In this document: piece after piece, positions 1 to 7,735 of the stretch
Numbering within the stretch: position 1 is the stretch's first letter
Layout: each line of letters opens with the position of its first letter
NCBI RefSeq assembly: GCF_009765705.1
Contig: NZ_LMUX01000009.1
Span: forward strand, 427,269 to 491,268
DNA from: Burkholderia sp. L27(2015)
Lineage (GTDB): Bacteria > Pseudomonadota > Gammaproteobacteria > Burkholderiales > Burkholderiaceae
Direction: 5' to 3'
Length of the DNA stretch: 64,000 nucleotides
Position numbers and translations under genes: made by a program
Notes under the pieces: model-generated
Told to the model about the DNA's origin: nothing
What the model saw: the letters and a program-made list of their open reading frames with translations, nothing else
Databases searched by the model: none

Positions 1-1
1 C

Positions 2-1360
2 CAACAGTTCGACCAGCGCTTCGTGCCTTCCACGAAGGCTATGCAGGATAGCGTGCAGCAACTGCTCGATTTCCAGGAAAAGCAGATCGACGACACCGCA
101 AAAGGCATAGACGACATTTACGAGACGAGCCGCATGCTGCTGCTCGCCTTGGCGGGCGCGGCATTGGTGTGCGGCGTCGCGTGCGCGGCACTGCTCTCGA
201 ACAGCATTACCCGGCCTCTACATAAAGCGGTTGATCTGGCACACAGCATCGCCCAAGGCGATTTGACCGTCAGCGCCGCGTCACGGGCCAAGGATGAAAT
301 CGGCGACCTGTCGCGCGCGCTCGACGAGATGCGTATGAGCTTGACGACGACCTTGGAGCAGGTGCGCGTCGGGATAGGCGCGATCACCACGGCGTCGGGC
401 GAAATCGCCGACGGCAATGCCGATTTGTCGTCGCGCACCGAGGCGCAGGCGGGCTCGCTGGAGGAAACGGCGAGCTCGATGGAAGAACTGACCCAAACCG
501 TCAAACAGAATGCGGAAAACGCACGCCAGGCCAACGAACTGGTGATCACGGCCTCGCAGCGCGCGGCGCAAGGCGGGCAGGTGGTGAATCAGGTGATGGA
601 GATGATGGGCTCGATCAACGCAAGCTCGAGCAAGATCGTCGATATCATCGGTGTCATCGACGGCATTGCGTTACAGACCAATATCCTGGCGCTGAATGCG
701 GCGGTGGAGGCAGCTCGCGCCGGCGAACAGGGGCGTGGCTTTGCGGTCGTCGCGGCCGAGGTCCGCAGCTTGGCGCAACGCTCGGCCAGTGCGGCCAAGG
801 AAATCAAGACGCTGATTGGCGATTCGGTGGAAAAAGTCGAAGCGGGCGGCAAGCTCGTGGATCAAGCGGGTGCGGCGATGACGCAGATGGTCGACTCGGT
901 GCAGCGCGTAACCGGCATCATGAGCGAAATCGTGTCCGCTAGCGACGAACAAAGTGTCGGGATCGAAGAGGTCAACCGCGCCGTCATGCAGATGGACGGG
1001 ATCACGCAGCAAAATGCGGCGCTGGTCGAGCAGGCGGCCGCGGCAGCGGAGAGTATGCGCGATCAGACGTCCCATCTGAGTCAGGCGATCAGCGTGTTCA
1101 AGATGGACAGGCAAACCCAGGCGTCTTCGATGGCGAGGACTTCCTTGGTTGCCAGGGAGCCGTCGCTTGTAAAGGCGCCCGCAATACGGGCAAGCTCGGA
1201 CACTGGCCGGACGGTAAGCCCGAGCGCCAGCCGGAGCAAAGCCACAGCCCCGGCTAAGCGCATCACCCGCAGCGTAGCGACGCCGCCCAAGTCGGCCCCA
1301 CGAGTAGCGCCGCGACCCGTCGCCGTCGCAGCAGGGGACGACGACTGGGAGCAGTTCTAA
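2..1360 (+). CDS. Methyl-accepting chemotaxis protein, 5'-truncated by window edge
   Basis: The frame is open to the left edge, so the first transmembrane segment and most of the periplasmic sensor domain lie outside the window. Visible in order are about 40 residues of periplasmic stalk, one membrane helix (roughly residues 45-66 from the edge), a HAMP domain (about 67-120) and the long cytoplasmic MA signalling coiled coil. The conserved hairpin tip GRGFAVVAAEVRSLAQRS is intact. A basic Ala/Pro-rich linker then leads to a C-terminal WEQF tail resembling the NWETF tether for CheR/CheB in other receptors. The protein should relay ligand binding to CheA/CheW at the cell pole. No che genes are in the window and the ligand cannot be deduced. 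Confidence 0.93.
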   Translation, partial: QQFDQRFVPSTKAMQDSVQQLLDFQEKQIDDTAKGIDDIYETSRMLLLALAGAALVCGVACAALLSNSITRPLHKAVDLAHSIAQGDLTVSAASRAKDEIGDLSRALDEMRMSLTTTLEQVRVGIGAITTASGEIADGNADLSSRTEAQAGSLEETASSMEELTQTVKQNAENARQANELVITASQRAAQGGQVVNQVMEMMGSINASSSKIVDIIGVIDGIALQTNILALNAAVEAARAGEQGRGFAVVAAEVRSLAQRSASAAKEIKTLIGDSVEKVEAGGKLVDQAGAAMTQMVDSVQRVTGIMSEIVSASDEQSVGIEEVNRAVMQMDGITQQNAALVEQAAAAAESMRDQTSHLSQAISVFKMDRQTQASSMARTSLVAREPSLVKAPAIRASSDTGRTVSPSASRSKATAPAKRITRSVATPPKSAPRVAPRPVAVAAGDDDWEQF

Positions 1361-1506
1361 ATCGGAGTCCAAATCGGAGCCTGAGGCTGCGCGACGCGAT
1401 GTCGACGAGACGATCGCGTGGCCTGGCATGAACCGATCCAGCGTGAACCGATCTCGTTGAGCGGATGCAGCCTCAAAGCAATATATTGAGGCGCCTGCAG
1501 CGGAAA

Positions 1507-1544
1507 AAGCATGTCTACTATGTATAATAAACATGCTTATTATA
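1507..1544. promoter_or_regulatory. Nested inverted repeats upstream of the DHA2 exporter
   Basis: Two overlapping inverted repeats lie 20-57 bp before the exporter start codon. One has 8-bp arms AAGCATGT (1507-1514) and ACATGCTT (1531-1538). The other has 8-bp arms TATAATAA (1523-1530) and TTATTATA (1537-1544). The second contains a TATAAT-like -10 element. The layout is typical of an operator for a TetR- or MarR-type repressor of an efflux gene, but no such regulator is encoded next to it. The regulatory role is inferred. Confidence 0.45.
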
Positions 1545-1563
1545 TTCCGAGCCCCCCCGATTC

Positions 1564-3126
1564 ATGTCTGCCGAAGTTAACTCCGAACCTAGCTCAAAGG
1601 TCAGCTCAACAAGCGCCGCCGCTCCAATCAATCGGCCCATGCTCACGATCGCGATCATGCTGGCGACGGTCATCCAGACGCTCGACAGCACCATCGCCAA
1701 CGTCGCACTGCCGCACATGCAAGGCAGCTTGTCGGCGTCGCAGGACGAGATCACGTGGGTATTGACGTCGTACATCATCGCCGCAGCCATCGCGACGCCG
1801 CTGACCGGATGGCTCTCCGAGCGGCTCAGCGTCAAACGCTTGCTGGTGATCTCGATTGCCGGATTCACAGTGGCATCGGCGTTCTGCGGACTCTCCGAGA
1901 CATTGGCGCAGATCGTGGGCTCCCGGCTGCTGCAAGGCATTTTCGGCGCGTCGCTCGTGCCCTTGTCCCAATCGATCCTGCTCGACATCAATCCGCGCGA
2001 GAAGCAGGGGCAAGCCATGGCCGTGTGGGGCATGGGCGTGATGGTCGGTCCCATACTCGGGCCCACGCTGGGCGGCTGGCTGACAGATAGCTATAACTGG
2101 CGGTGGGTATTTTTCATCAACGTGCCGATCGGTGCCATCGCACTGTTTGGCGTGTTCACATTTCTACCCGCGAAGGCCGCCAAACTCGGCGCGAAGTTCG
2201 ACCTGTTCGGGTTTGTCACGCTGGGTCTGGCGATCGGGGCGTTCCAGGCCCTGCTCGATCGCGGCGAGCAATTGGATTGGTTCGGCTCGATCGAAATTCG
2301 CATCGAAGCCTTGCTGGCCGCCATCAGCTTTGCCTTCTTCCTGGTGCATACGGCCACGGCGGGCGCCCGCTCGTTCTTCAAATACGAGTTGCTCAAGGAT
2401 CCGAATTTCGCCACCGGCGTGTGTTTTATTTTCGTGATCGGCGCGGTGATGTACGCCACCCGCGCGCTGTTGCCACCGATGCTGCAGAACCTGATGGGCT
2501 ATCCGGTCGCCACGACCGGCCTGGTCACCGCGCCCAGCGGGGTGGGAACCATGGTCGCGATGCTGTTTGCCGGGCGCATGCTCAAGTACACCGACGCTCG
2601 GCTGATGCTGGTGTCCGGCTTCCTCATTTCCGCATTCTCGCTGTGGCAGATGATGCAGTACACGATCGTACTGTCGCCGGCCGACATCGTATGGCCCGGC
2701 GTGATCCAGGGCTTTGGGCTAGGGCTCGTGTTCGTGCCGCTGAGCGCCTTGTCATTTTCAACGCTCAAGCCCACGTTGCGTGCAGACGGCACTGCTATCT
2801 ATAGCCTGCTGCGCAATCTGGGCAGCAGCATGGGAATTTCGATCGTGCAGACGTATTTCACGCGCGGCACGCAGGTGGCGCACGCCGATCTCGCGGCCAA
2901 CGTGAACGTGTTCAATCCGGTGGTGCAGCCGCTGTTGGACAATGGTTCCAACTATGCCCTCGCCGTACTGGATCAGTCGATTACGCAGCAGGCTTCGATG
3001 ATCTCCTATCTGAACGACTTCAAACTGATGTTCGTCGGGACGCTGCTGGTCATTCCGCTCGTGTTGCTGATCCGGCCGCCCAAGCATGTGCCGACCGACA
3101 CGGTGGCCCATGCGGCAATGGATTGA
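1564..3126 (+). CDS. DHA2-family MFS drug exporter (EmrB/QacA type)
   Basis: A 520-residue inner-membrane protein of the 14-helix DHA2 drug:H+ antiporter family. The first helix carries the family signature LDSTIANVALPHM, followed by the WVLTSYIIAAAIATPLTGW motif and, in helix 5, the antiporter glycine motif (MVGPILGPTLGGWL). Length and hydrophobic pattern match EmrB. In proteobacteria EmrB usually works with an EmrA adaptor and an outer membrane channel; neither is beside this gene, so it may act alone or with partners elsewhere. The start at 1564 has no good Shine-Dalgarno sequence, but no better in-frame start exists upstream. The substrate is unknown. Confidence 0.88.
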   Translation: MSAEVNSEPSSKVSSTSAAAPINRPMLTIAIMLATVIQTLDSTIANVALPHMQGSLSASQDEITWVLTSYIIAAAIATPLTGWLSERLSVKRLLVISIAGFTVASAFCGLSETLAQIVGSRLLQGIFGASLVPLSQSILLDINPREKQGQAMAVWGMGVMVGPILGPTLGGWLTDSYNWRWVFFINVPIGAIALFGVFTFLPAKAAKLGAKFDLFGFVTLGLAIGAFQALLDRGEQLDWFGSIEIRIEALLAAISFAFFLVHTATAGARSFFKYELLKDPNFATGVCFIFVIGAVMYATRALLPPMLQNLMGYPVATTGLVTAPSGVGTMVAMLFAGRMLKYTDARLMLVSGFLISAFSLWQMMQYTIVLSPADIVWPGVIQGFGLGLVFVPLSALSFSTLKPTLRADGTAIYSLLRNLGSSMGISIVQTYFTRGTQVAHADLAANVNVFNPVVQPLLDNGSNYALAVLDQSITQQASMISYLNDFKLMFVGTLLVIPLVLLIRPPKHVPTDTVAHAAMD

Positions 3127-3326
3127 GCCGAGCTGATTACGCTCAAGCCGCGCACGCGTCGGGGACTCCGTAAGTGTTCGTTACGTGATAAAAAAGAAAA
3201 CGCGGGGAAAACGCGAGAGATGACGCGCGAGTGCACGAGATCGTCGGCGACATTGCATACCTGGCGCGATCGAGCACCGCTAACGTGCTCGACGCGTCTG
3301 ATTTCCCCACATGCTAAACAAATGAC

Positions 3327-3366
3327 TTGACGGGTAATTTTGAGCCAAATATTCTGAATTCAGAAT
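3327..3366 (+). promoter_or_regulatory. Promoter with palindromic operator for the catabolic operon
   Basis: A -35 hexamer TTGACG (3327-3332), a 17-bp spacer and a -10 TATTCT (3350-3355) precede the aldolase gene. The -10 is overlapped by the perfect 16-bp palindrome ATTCTGAATTCAGAAT (3351-3366). A repressor bound there would block RNA polymerase. The same core palindrome at the same distance from a TTGACG box occurs at 15920-15960. The GntR regulator at 9916 is the obvious candidate ligand. The rest of the gap from 3127 to here (about 200 bp) shows no gene. Confidence 0.6.
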
Positions 3367-3427
3367 GTTATTATGCACCAAGAGATTTTCCACCAGCGTC
3401 CCGCAGGGGCGCGATCAAGGTAATACG

Positions 3428-4216
3428 ATGCACTCAAAATCGGATATCCGTAACGCGTCAGCTTCCCTGAAAGACGCGCTGGCGTCGCGAGGCCAACTTT
3501 CCTGCATCTGGTTTTCGCTCGGCAGCCCTGCACTGGTTGAAATAGCGTTGCATAGCCACCCGGACGTCGTCGTCATCGATCGTCAGCACGGCCTGTGGGA
3601 GCGCTCGACGCTCGAATCGGTGATTGGGGTAGCCCGCCATCAGGTGCCGGTCATCGTACGTTGCGTGGACAATTCCGCGCAATCGATCTCGGAGGCGCTC
3701 GACGCGGGCGCCGCATCGGTGCTGATTCCGCTGGTCGAAAGCGCGGAGCAGGCGTCGAACGCGGTGTCGTCTGGCCGCTATCCGCCGGTGGGTACACGTT
3801 CGGGCGGGGGCGTGCGGCCCTTGCTCGGCGGTTTCGAGTCGATGAAAAACGACGCCGAGCGCATCGCGGTCGGCGTCATGATCGAAACGGTGGCCGGCGT
3901 GGAACACGTCGAATCGATCGCGGCCACCCCGGGCCTCGATTACCTATTCATCGGCACTGGCGACCTGGCCTTGTCTCGCGGCGACGCTGCGGCCCAGCAA
4001 CTCGGGCTCGACTGCGCACGCGTGCTTGCCGCCGCGCACGCACAGGGTTTGCCGTGCGGTATCTTCACTGTCAGCGCAGCCGACGCCGTGCAGCAACTGG
4101 CCAATGGGTTCGACATGGTGGTCTGCGCCAACGACATCGAGACCGCCCGATCGGGTTTCGAAGCGGCCAACACCGCATTGCGCGAGCGCGTGCGTACGGC
4201 TCCTAAATCCCTCTGA
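3428..4216 (+). CDS. HpcH/HpaI-family aldolase
   Basis: A 262-residue TIM-barrel class II aldolase of the HpcH/HpaI family, which splits 4-hydroxy-2-oxoacids into pyruvate and an aldehyde using a divalent metal. The DRQHG motif (His54; usually DxEHG), the metal ligands in MIET (Glu153) and GTGDL (Asp179), and the RxGG loop (around residue 124) are all visible. I start it at 3428, where AAGG sits 7 bp upstream; an upstream in-frame ATG lies inside the operator. It is the first gene of the operon and its stop is 16 bp before the FAD oxidase. The substrate is not known. The Glu-to-Gln change in the DxEHG motif may affect specificity. Confidence 0.85.
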   Translation: MHSKSDIRNASASLKDALASRGQLSCIWFSLGSPALVEIALHSHPDVVVIDRQHGLWERSTLESVIGVARHQVPVIVRCVDNSAQSISEALDAGAASVLIPLVESAEQASNAVSSGRYPPVGTRSGGGVRPLLGGFESMKNDAERIAVGVMIETVAGVEHVESIAATPGLDYLFIGTGDLALSRGDAAAQQLGLDCARVLAAAHAQGLPCGIFTVSAADAVQQLANGFDMVVCANDIETARSGFEAANTALRERVRTAPKSL

Positions 4217-4232
4217 CACGGCGGGGCGCGAC

Positions 4233-5639
4233 GTGAGTTCTGCCACTTTTGTAGATGAGTTGATCGAGGCGCTGGGCGCCGATAGCGTCATTGCCGGCAA
4301 AGATATCGGCACGCGGCGCGTGTGTGACTGGAGCGGTACGCCGGGCGCGCAGCCCATCGCGATACTGCGCCCGCGCAACACCGAAGAAGTCTCGCGTGCA
4401 TTGGCGTTCTGCCACGCGCACGGCCAGCCGGTCGTCACGCAGGGCGGCCTGACTGGCCTGGCCGGCGGCGCAAACCTGCGCGGCGGCGAAGTGGCGTTGA
4501 GCCTGGAGCGCATGACCGCGATCGAGGAAATCGACGCCGTGTCCGGCACGCTCACAGTGCAGGCGGGCGCCTTGCTGCAAGTGATACAGGAAGCGGCCGA
4601 TGCGGCCGGGCTGATGTTCCCGCTCGATCTCGGCGCACGCGGCAGTTGCACCATAGGCGGAAACCTCGCGACTAACGCGGGCGGCAACCGCGTGATCAAG
4701 TACGGCATGGCGCGCGAACAGGTGCTGGGCATCGAAGCGGTGCTGGCCAACGGCACGGTCATCGGCGATCTGCACAAGATGATCAAGAACAACAGCGGCT
4801 ACGACTTGAAGGACTTGCTGATCGGCAGCGAAGGCACGTTGGCCGTGATCACGCGCGCCGTGTTGCGCCTGGCGCCGAGGCCGGCCGCCGTCTCCACGGC
4901 GTGGTGCGGCCTGCCCGATTTCGCGGCGGTCACGCGGCTGCTCAATACGGCGCAGGCGCAGTTAAGCGGCGGCGTGTCGGCGTTCGAAGTGATGTGGCCC
5001 AGCTACTACGACTACGTGCTCCAAAATTGCGGCGGCCTGCGCGCGCCGCTCGAATCGCAGCATGGCTACTATGTGCTGCTCGAAAGCGTCGGCTCGAACG
5101 CGCAACGGCAGGCCGAAGAGTTCGAGACGATGCTGGGCGAAATGCTGGAAGCCGGTGTCGTCGAAAATGCGGCGCTGGCGAGTTCCGAGTCCGATGCGCG
5201 GGCGTTCTGGGCGGTGCGCGATGCGCCGTCCGAGTTTCCGCTGCTGATGCCCGAGCTGATCGGCTTTGACATCAGCTTTCCGATTGCCGACATCGGCCTG
5301 GTGGCACACCAGTGCGAAACGATGTTGCGCGAACGTTGGCCGACTTGCGTGGCGCTGGTCTACGGACATTTGGGTGATGGCAACCTGCACGTGATCGTAC
5401 ATGTGGAAGATGCACCGCCGGGCACCGTCGAGGCGGTCGACGACGCCGTCTACGAACTCACGCGTCAGTGGCACGGCGCGGTGTCGGCCGAGCACGGGAT
5501 CGGCGCGAAAAAGCGCGCCTATCTTGGCCACACGCGCGACGCCGGTGCGCTCGGTGCGATGCGCGCGATCAAGCACGCGCTCGATCCGAACAATCTTTTG
5601 AATCCGGGCAAGATTTTTGAGGACAGAGGTGCTGCATGA
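4233..5639 (+). CDS. FAD-binding oxidoreductase (GlcD / D-2-hydroxyacid dehydrogenase type)
   Basis: A 468-residue FAD-linked oxidase with an N-terminal PCMH-type FAD-binding domain (about 35-215; TQGGLTGLAGG and GSCTIGGNLATNAGG loops) and a C-terminal FAD-oxidase domain (about 215-465; YGHLGDGNLH and SAEHGIGAKKR motifs). The family oxidises glycolate, D-lactate or D-2-hydroxyglutarate, passing electrons to quinone or electron-transfer proteins. The GTG at 4233 is chosen because upstream codons in this frame overlap the aldolase gene and do not resemble the family. It is probably co-transcribed with the aldolase, so the two may handle one 2-hydroxy/2-oxo acid. The exact substrate is open. Confidence 0.85.
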   Translation: MSSATFVDELIEALGADSVIAGKDIGTRRVCDWSGTPGAQPIAILRPRNTEEVSRALAFCHAHGQPVVTQGGLTGLAGGANLRGGEVALSLERMTAIEEIDAVSGTLTVQAGALLQVIQEAADAAGLMFPLDLGARGSCTIGGNLATNAGGNRVIKYGMAREQVLGIEAVLANGTVIGDLHKMIKNNSGYDLKDLLIGSEGTLAVITRAVLRLAPRPAAVSTAWCGLPDFAAVTRLLNTAQAQLSGGVSAFEVMWPSYYDYVLQNCGGLRAPLESQHGYYVLLESVGSNAQRQAEEFETMLGEMLEAGVVENAALASSESDARAFWAVRDAPSEFPLLMPELIGFDISFPIADIGLVAHQCETMLRERWPTCVALVYGHLGDGNLHVIVHVEDAPPGTVEAVDDAVYELTRQWHGAVSAEHGIGAKKRAYLGHTRDAGALGAMRAIKHALDPNNLLNPGKIFEDRGAA

Positions 5640-5734
5640 ATGAGCCATCTACCGTTCAATCCAAGGTTCAAGCCGCCGCGCATCCGGACAATGAGCCGGA
5701 CAATGAGCGGGAATCAACGAGCCCGAATCAATGA
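5636..5734 (+). CDS. Possible 32-residue small ORF between oxidase and permease
   Basis: A 32-codon frame whose ATG overlaps the stop of the FAD oxidase (ATGA), suggesting translational coupling. It ends 19 bp before the permease start. The peptide is hydrophilic, begins MNEPSTVQSK and contains a short PDNEPDNER repeat. It has no signal peptide and no recognisable family. It sits where a substrate-binding protein gene would normally be found in a dipeptide-type ABC operon, so it could be a leftover of a deletion or simply a spacer. Confidence 0.25.
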   Translation: MNEPSTVQSKVQAAAHPDNEPDNERESTSPNQ

Positions 5735-5753
5735 ACCCGCGTAGGAGTGAGTG

Positions 5754-6773
5754 ATGTTGCGGCTGATCGTTACCGTCCTGTCGCGGCGCCTGGTGTCCGC
5801 GATCCCGACTTTGCTGATGTTGTCGCTGGTGGTATTCGTCGTGTTGCGGCTGATCCCCGCCGATCCGCTCGCGATGATGTTGCCGCCGAACGCCACCCCG
5901 GCCGATGCCGCCGTGCTGCGCCATCAGCTTGGCTTCGACCGTCCGATCCTTACCCAATTCGGCATCTGGCTGCTTAACGCGTTGCATGGCGACCTCGGTA
6001 TGTCGATCGGTTTCCAGCAACCGGTGACCGCCCTCATTGCCTCGACCTTGCCAGCCACGCTCGAACTGTGCCTGACCGCGTTGGTCGTCTCGCTGCTGAT
6101 CAGCGTGCCGGGCGGCGTGCTCGCTTACGCCGTGACCGATCGCCGCGGCGAGTTCCCGGTCGGACTGACCGTCGTGCTGATGCAGTCGGTGCCGTCGTTT
6201 CTGTGGGCCTTGTTGCTGATTGCCGTGCTCGGTGTGTATCTGCCGATTCTGCCGTTTGCGGGACGGGTTGGCGACGGGGTACCGATGCCGCATCTGACCG
6301 GCTTCCTGCTGATCGATTTTCTTCTAAAGGGCGAGTGGGGCAACTGGCTCGGCGCCGTGCGCCACTTGGTATTGCCCTCGCTTGCGCTGGCCTTCGGTTT
6401 CGCGCCATTGGTGATACGCGTGCTGCGCTCCAGCCTGCTCGACCAGCGAGGCGAGGCTTATGTCGCGGTGGCGCGGTTGCGTGGGGTGTCGGAGTCGCGC
6501 ATCCTGTGGCGTCATATGTTGAAGAACGCGGCACTGCCCGCGCTGACGATGATAGGCGTGCAGTTCGGTTTTCTGCTGGGCGGCGCACTGTTGGTCGAGA
6601 TGATCTTTTCGTTCCCGGGTGTCGGCAACCTGATGATCCAGGCGGTGCGCAATAACGACCTGGTCTTGATCCAGGGGATTGCGATCGTGTTTTGCGTGCT
6701 GATGCTGCTGATCAACGCAATCGTCGATACCTTGTATGTCATCCTGAATCCGCGCTTACGCAAACCATCGTGA
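5754..6773 (+). CDS. Dipeptide/nickel-type ABC transporter permease (DppB-like)
   Basis: A 339-residue inner-membrane permease of the DppB/OppB family with about six membrane helices. The N-terminal segment RLIPADPLAMMLPPNATPADA is typical of the family, and an EAA-type cytoplasmic loop (about residues 235-290) contacts the ATPase. The ATG at 5754 has AGGAG six bases upstream, which fits better than the GTG at 5751. It forms the membrane pore with the next gene, whose proposed start overlaps its stop. The transported compound is unknown; given the neighbours it is more likely the catabolic substrate of this cluster than a peptide. Confidence 0.88.
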   Translation: MLRLIVTVLSRRLVSAIPTLLMLSLVVFVVLRLIPADPLAMMLPPNATPADAAVLRHQLGFDRPILTQFGIWLLNALHGDLGMSIGFQQPVTALIASTLPATLELCLTALVVSLLISVPGGVLAYAVTDRRGEFPVGLTVVLMQSVPSFLWALLLIAVLGVYLPILPFAGRVGDGVPMPHLTGFLLIDFLLKGEWGNWLGAVRHLVLPSLALAFGFAPLVIRVLRSSLLDQRGEAYVAVARLRGVSESRILWRHMLKNAALPALTMIGVQFGFLLGGALLVEMIFSFPGVGNLMIQAVRNNDLVLIQGIAIVFCVLMLLINAIVDTLYVILNPRLRKPS

Positions 6774-7735
6774 AGCACCCCCCGGAACCCGATATGGTCG
6801 ATAAATCCAGTTCTTTACCGGCTTCTTTACCTACGTTGGCGAGTGCGGCAAACGCGCCAGCCGGCGCTCTCGTGCGGCCGGCACCCAAGCGCGGCCGGCG
6901 TTTGCGTTCGGTGAACCTATGGCTCGGTGCTGCAATCGTGCTGGGCGTGGCGCTATGTGCGATCTTTGCGCCGTGGCTTGCGCCTCACGACCCGCTTGAT
7001 CAGGATCTGTTGCACATGCTTTCGCCGCCCGCGTGGATGGCCGGCGGCGACCTCGCGTTTCCGCTGGGCACCGACAGCTTGGGGCGCGACGTGCTGTCGC
7101 GGCTTTTATACGGCAGCCGGATCGCACTGACCGTTGCGGTGATTGCGGCCTTCGGCGCCGGCGTGTTCGGCAGCCTGCTTGCGATCATTGCCGGGTATTT
7201 CGGTGGCTGGGTGGATCGCGCGATCAGCTATCTGGTCGATCTGTGGATGTCGTTTCCGCCCGTGGTGCTCTCGCTCGTGCTGATGGTCAGCTTGGGCGTG
7301 GGCATCGAAAACGTGATCCTTTCGATTGTGCTGGTGGACTGGACTCGCTTTTGCCGCGTGGTGCGCGCCGAAGTGATGGTGGTGCGCCAGCGCGATTATG
7401 TACTGGCCGCGCAACTGATGAATTTCAGTCATCTGCGCATCATGTTGCGCGAGATTCTGCCCGCTGCGCTGCCGCTCATGATTACGCTGTTTTCGCTGGA
7501 AATGGGCGTCGCAATCACGGTCGAGGCGCTCTTGAGCTTTATCGGCCTGAGCGTGCCCGCCAATGTCACGGCATGGGGCGTGATGATCGCCGACGCGCGC
7601 ATCTCCATGCACGAATCGATGACCGGACTGTTGTTTCCGGTGCTGGCGATTGTCATCACCGTGCTCGGTTGTAACCTGCTCGGCGATGGCTTGCGCGTCG
7701 CGTTGGATCCACGCATGCGGACCAAGGGGAACTGA
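6770..7735 (+). CDS. Dipeptide/nickel-type ABC transporter permease (DppC-like)
   Basis: A 321-residue partner permease of the DppC/OppC family: a basic N-terminal arm, a first helix (about 50-70), the PHDPLDQDLLHMLSPPAW region, the LGTDSLGRDVLSRLLYGSR signature and a C-terminal transmembrane domain with the EAA loop. I place the start at GTG 6770, overlapping the previous stop (GTGA). ATG 6794, with GGAA upstream, is an equally plausible start 8 residues later. It is translationally coupled to the ATPase gene, whose ATG overlaps its stop. Confidence 0.87.
   Translation: MKHPPEPDMVDKSSSLPASLPTLASAANAPAGALVRPAPKRGRRLRSVNLWLGAAIVLGVALCAIFAPWLAPHDPLDQDLLHMLSPPAWMAGGDLAFPLGTDSLGRDVLSRLLYGSRIALTVAVIAAFGAGVFGSLLAIIAGYFGGWVDRAISYLVDLWMSFPPVVLSLVLMVSLGVGIENVILSIVLVDWTRFCRVVRAEVMVVRQRDYVLAAQLMNFSHLRIMLREILPAALPLMITLFSLEMGVAITVEALLSFIGLSVPANVTAWGVMIADARISMHESMTGLLFPVLAIVITVLGCNLLGDGLRVALDPRMRTKGN

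Noticed and set aside
671-1534. Long minus-strand frame opposite the chemoreceptor gene
   Set aside because: Arg/His-rich antisense translation of a well-conserved MCP signalling domain; no domain of its own.
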